Shown here: piece after piece, positions 61,594-64,000 of the stretch
Numbering within the stretch: position 1 is the first letter of the stretch
Layout of the letters: each line of letters starts with the position of its first letter
Source of the DNA: JABDJX01 sp039942715
GTDB taxonomy: Bacteria; Pseudomonadota; Alphaproteobacteria; Rhodobacterales; Rhodobacteraceae
Reading direction: 5' to 3'
Length of the DNA: 64,000 nt
Assembly: GCA_039942715.1 (NCBI GenBank)
Contig: JBDVBY010000006.1
Span: forward strand, 970,245-1,034,244
Program-made: the position numbers and the translations under genes
The notes under the pieces: generated by a model
Database searches by the model: none
What the model was told of the DNA's origin: nothing
Seen by the model: only the letters and a program-made list of their open reading frames with translations

Positions 61594-61627
61594 AAAAAAG
61601 AAAGCCCCGCCAAAAAGCGGGGCTTTC
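61594..61627 (-). terminator. Terminator behind rplW
   Basis: Perfect 11-base stem GAAAGCCCCGC/GCGGGGCTTTC with a 6-base loop, followed on the minus strand by six T, 23 bases after the rplW stop. It should end transcription of the tuf-rpsJ-rplC-rplD-rplW unit before rplB. Confidence 0.88.
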
Positions 61628-61649
61628 AAAAGACGTCGTGTTGTTCTGG

Positions 61650-61946
61650 TTAAAGGCCAGTTGTCACGTCGATTGTGTTGCCCTCTTCAAGGGTCACATA
61701 GGCCTTTTTCACGTTCTTCCGCTTGCCCAATTGGCCGCGGAACCGCTTGACCTTACCCTTTGTGATCGTGGTGTTTACGGCTTTCACCTTCACACCAAAC
61801 AGACCCTCAACGGCGTCTTTGATCTGGGGCTTTGTCGCATCAATCGCCACTTCAAACACCACTGCGCCGTTTTCAGACGCCATGGTGGCCTTCTCGGTGA
61901 TGATCGGCTTGCGGATCACGTCGTATTGCTGTGCTGTGGCACTCAT
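61650..61946 (-). CDS. rplW: 50S ribosomal protein L23
   Basis: 98 residues: YDVIRKPIITEKATMASENG, EVAIDATKPQIKDAVEGLFG, and NTTITKGKVKRFRGQLGKRK. At the peptide exit, binding site of trigger factor and SRP. Start overlaps the rplD stop as ATGA. Confidence 0.98.
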   Translation of the reverse strand: MSATAQQYDVIRKPIITEKATMASENGAVVFEVAIDATKPQIKDAVEGLFGVKVKAVNTTITKGKVKRFRGQLGKRKNVKKAYVTLEEGNTIDVTTGL

Positions 61947-62563
61947 TTCAAACGAGCCTCCAATGCTTCGACGCCTGCTTTCGTGATCACAAGCGTGTCA
62001 CTTTTCAGGATGTCATAAACGTTTGCACCCATCGATGGCAGAACGTTGATATCGCTCAGGTTCGCCGTGGCAGCCGCAAAGTTTGCGTCAACCTCAGCAC
62101 CGTCGATAACAAGCGCGCGCTTCCAACCAAGCTCGGAAACCTGCTTGGCCAAAGCCGCCGTCTTGGCGTCCTTCGCAGCCGCATCCTCGATGATAACCAG
62201 ATTGCCAGTCGCCGCCTTAGAGGACAGCGCGTGGCGCAGGCCCAATTTGCGGAACTTTTTGGTCAGCTCGTGGCCGTGGCTACGCACCTTTGGGCCTTTG
62301 TAAACACCACCACCGCGGAAGATCGGCGCAGAGCGAGCACCGTGACGTGCGCCGCCGGTCCCCTTCTGACGATAGATCTTCTTGGTCGAGTATTTGACCT
62401 CAGAGCGTGTTTTCACTTTGTGCGTACCAGCTTGCGCTTTGTTGCGCTGCCAGCGAACCACGCGGTGCAGAATGTCGGCACGGGGCTCAAGCCCGAAGAT
62501 CTCGTCGCCAAGATCGACCGACCCGGCTTTCTTGCCGTCCAGTTTGATCACGTCGAGTTTCAT
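61943..62563 (-). CDS. rplD: 50S ribosomal protein L4
   Basis: 206 residues: MKLDVIKLDGKKAGSVDLGD, TRSEVKYSTKKIYRQKGTGG, ARHGARSAPIFRGGGVYKGP. Its loop lines the tunnel; in E. coli L4 represses the S10 operon. Start overlaps the rplC stop as ATGA. Confidence 0.98.
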   Translation of the reverse strand: MKLDVIKLDGKKAGSVDLGDEIFGLEPRADILHRVVRWQRNKAQAGTHKVKTRSEVKYSTKKIYRQKGTGGARHGARSAPIFRGGGVYKGPKVRSHGHELTKKFRKLGLRHALSSKAATGNLVIIEDAAAKDAKTAALAKQVSELGWKRALVIDGAEVDANFAAATANLSDINVLPSMGANVYDILKSDTLVITKAGVEALEARLK

Positions 62564-63438
62564 TCGTCGCCTTCCTTCTTCTCATCAGCCGCCGGGGCGT
62601 CGCCCTCTTCGGCTTTGTCCGCAGCAATCTCAGCCTCAGCTTCAGCCAATGCGGCACTTTCCTGTGCAGCCTGCTCTTCAGCCAAACGCGCAGCTTCTGC
62701 TTCGGCCTCTGCCGCAGCCGCAGCAGCGGCCTCTTCAGCAGCCTTTTCAGCAGCAGCAGCAGCCGATTTCAAAGCGGCTGGCAGGATTACGTTCTCAGGA
62801 ACCGGCTTCTTCACCGCATCCTTGATCGTCACCCAACCACCTTTGGAACCGGGAACAGCGCCTTTGACCATGATCAGGCCACGATCCGCATCAGTGCGCA
62901 CAACCTGAAGGTTTTGCGTTGTGATACGAGCCGCACCCATGTGACCAGCCATTTTCTTGCCTTTGAACACCTTACCGGGGTCCTGACACTGACCAGTTGA
63001 ACCATGCGAGCGGTGTGAAATCGACACACCGTGCGTCGCGCGCAGACCACCAAAGTTCCAACGCTTCATCGCGCCCTGGAAACCTTTACCAATCGACGTG
63101 CCGGAAACGTCAACGAACTGGCCCTCAAAATAGTGGTTGGCAGTGATCTCTTCGCCTACGTCGATCAGGTTTTCCGCATCAACGCGAAACTCCGCAATCT
63201 TCCGCTTTGGCTCAACCTTGGCAGCGGCAAAGTGGCCGCGCATGGCTTGAGACGTCCGTTTGGCTTTGGCCGTACCGGCACCCAACTGAACAGCGGAATA
63301 ACCGTCTGTTTCAGCCGTGCGCTTGGCAACAACCTGTAGGCCATCGAGTTGAAGAACGGTTACAGGAATCTGCTTTCCGTCTTCCATGAAAAGGCGGGTC
63401 ATCCCAACCTTTTTTGCAATAACGCCGGAGCGCAACAT
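62560..63438 (-). CDS. rplC: 50S ribosomal protein L3 with Ala/Glu-rich C-terminal extension
   Basis: 292 residues. Residues 1-220 are normal L3: MLRSGVIAKKVGMTRLFMED, GFQGAMKRWNFGGLRATHGV with the methylated-type Gln region, and GHMGAARITTQNLQVVRTDA. Residues 225-292 add a helix of Ala and Glu (AAAEKAAEEAAAAAAAEAEA) and an acidic end, so the protein is about 80 residues longer than the E. coli one. The extension is GC-rich and repetitive and probably projects from the ribosome surface. Confidence 0.97.
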   Translation of the reverse strand: MLRSGVIAKKVGMTRLFMEDGKQIPVTVLQLDGLQVVAKRTAETDGYSAVQLGAGTAKAKRTSQAMRGHFAAAKVEPKRKIAEFRVDAENLIDVGEEITANHYFEGQFVDVSGTSIGKGFQGAMKRWNFGGLRATHGVSISHRSHGSTGQCQDPGKVFKGKKMAGHMGAARITTQNLQVVRTDADRGLIMVKGAVPGSKGGWVTIKDAVKKPVPENVILPAALKSAAAAAEKAAEEAAAAAAAEAEAEAARLAEEQAAQESAALAEAEAEIAADKAEEGDAPAADEKKEGDE

Positions 63439-63452
63439 GACAGGAGCCCTCC

Positions 63453-63767
63453 TTAAACTGAGATCTGGACGTCAACACCAGCAGCAAGGTCGAGCTTCAT
63501 CAGCGCGTCCACAGTCTGGGGTGTTGGGTCAATGATGTCGAGCAGACGCTTGTGCGTACGGATTTCGAACTGGTCGCGCGACTTTTTGTCGACGTGCGGA
63601 CCGCGAAGAACCGTGAACTTCTCGATCTTGTTCGGCATTGGGATCGGGCCACGCACTTGCGCACCTGTCCGTTTGGCCGTGTTTACGATTTCCTGTGTCG
63701 ACGCATCGAGCACGCGGTAATCGAACGCCTTCAGGCGGATCCGGATATTCTGGCTTTGAGCTGCCAT
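63453..63767 (-). CDS. rpsJ: 30S ribosomal protein S10
   Basis: 104 residues: SQNIRIRLKAFDYRVLDAST, RTGAQVRGPIPMPNKIEKFT, RTHKRLLDIIDPTPQTVDAL. Also NusE, a component of antitermination complexes. First ribosomal gene after tuf. Confidence 0.98.
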   Translation of the reverse strand: MAAQSQNIRIRLKAFDYRVLDASTQEIVNTAKRTGAQVRGPIPMPNKIEKFTVLRGPHVDKKSRDQFEIRTHKRLLDIIDPTPQTVDALMKLDLAAGVDVQISV

Positions 63768-63863
63768 GATGATTTCCTTTGGTTGAGAGGTGGGGGGTAA
63801 GCCCCACGTCGAACTGGTTTTATGGGTGGTATGGCGGGGTTACCCCCGCCTTACACTCAAAGC

Positions 63864-64000
63864 TTACTCGATGATTTTCGAGACGACGCCGGAGCCTACG
63901 GTGCGGCCGCCTTCGCGGATCGCAAAGCGCAGGCCGTCTTCCATCGCGATTGGGGCGATCAGCTCGACTTCGAACTTCAGGTTGTCGCCTGGCATCACCA
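63864..64000 (-). CDS. tuf: Elongation factor Tu, C-terminal end (partial)
   Basis: The last 44 residues of EF-Tu: MPGDNLKFEVELIAPIAMED, GLRFAIREGGRTVGSGVVSK and IIE. The rest lies beyond the window. It is upstream of rpsJ in the same direction, the usual str-S10 junction. Confidence 0.97.
   Translation of the reverse strand, partial: VMPGDNLKFEVELIAPIAMEDGLRFAIREGGRTVGSGVVSKIIE

Noticed and set aside
61931..62908. 325-codon frame antisense to rplD and the rplC tail
   Set aside because: The long Ala/Ser run is only the complement of the Ala/Glu-rich L3 extension.

Overview
The window reads as a chromosome segment of a marine-type alphaproteobacterium of the family Rhodobacteraceae (Roseobacter group). 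Grounds: the bztABCD amino-acid transporter, the neighbourhood rpmH-rnpA-yidD ... yidC-MOSC-engB-argB, an ATP12-type chaperone gene beside a pseudouridine synthase gene, a luxR-luxI pair, a short-LID adenylate kinase, and ribosomal proteins of alphaproteobacterial type. No prophage, insertion sequence, rRNA gene or CRISPR array was seen; one tRNA gene, tRNA-Arg(ACG), is present.

Layout. 1-4.2 kb: tail of a TRAP-type binding protein, then a glutamine-synthetase-like ligase, an aldehyde dehydrogenase and an iron-type alcohol dehydrogenase, a set that fits catabolism of an amine or amino alcohol through gamma-glutamyl intermediates. 4.4-8.3 kb: a more AT-rich accessory patch with a small unknown protein, an XRE regulator, a LysR-type HTH fused to a non-LysR sensor region, an acyltransferase-like protein and an MFS exporter. 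8.5-13.2 kb: histidine kinase, mercuric-reductase-like flavoprotein, TVP38 membrane protein and a two-domain VOC protein. 13.3-23.4 kb: rpmH, rnpA, yidD, a frameshifted alpha/beta hydrolase gene, ttcA, an EAL phosphodiesterase with degenerate GGDEF, yidC, MOSC, engB, argB, a ferredoxin-like protein and a SixA-like phosphatase, several coupled by ATGA overlaps. 23.4-28.3 kb: bztDCBA on the minus strand. 28.4-33.4 kb: rarA-crcB-rluC-like-atp12 and a luxR-luxI pair with a lux-box-like palindrome.

33.5-64 kb holds the S10-spc-alpha ribosomal protein region, usually one continuous run. Here it is cut into five pieces separated by unrelated genes, and the middle piece (rpmC to rpmD) lies on the opposite strand. 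Minus strand: tuf-rpsJ-rplC-rplD-rplW, then rplB-rpsS-rplV-rpsC-rplP, then rplO-secY-adk, then rpsM-rpsK-rpoA-rplQ. Plus strand: rpmC-rpsQ-rplN-rplX-rplE-rpsN-rpsH-rplF-rplR-rpsE-rpmD. Hairpin terminators sit directly behind rplW, rplP, rpmD and rplQ, so the pieces look like independent transcription units.

The inserted genes are small, accessory or unknown: a PilJ-domain secreted protein, a frameshifted lipoprotein, an HTH regulator preceded by four TAGTCA motifs, a 32-residue hydrophobic peptide gene with its own ribosome binding site and terminator, an H1-like Lys/Ala protein, a DUF3892 protein, a 2OG-Fe(II) oxygenase-like protein, peptidoglycan-binding repeats, an acyltransferase-SGNH protein and others. 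The broken and inverted ribosomal region with its cargo is the most unusual thing in the window; the regulator/acyltransferase-like/exporter patch at 5.3-8.3 kb is the best candidate for an undescribed small functional system.
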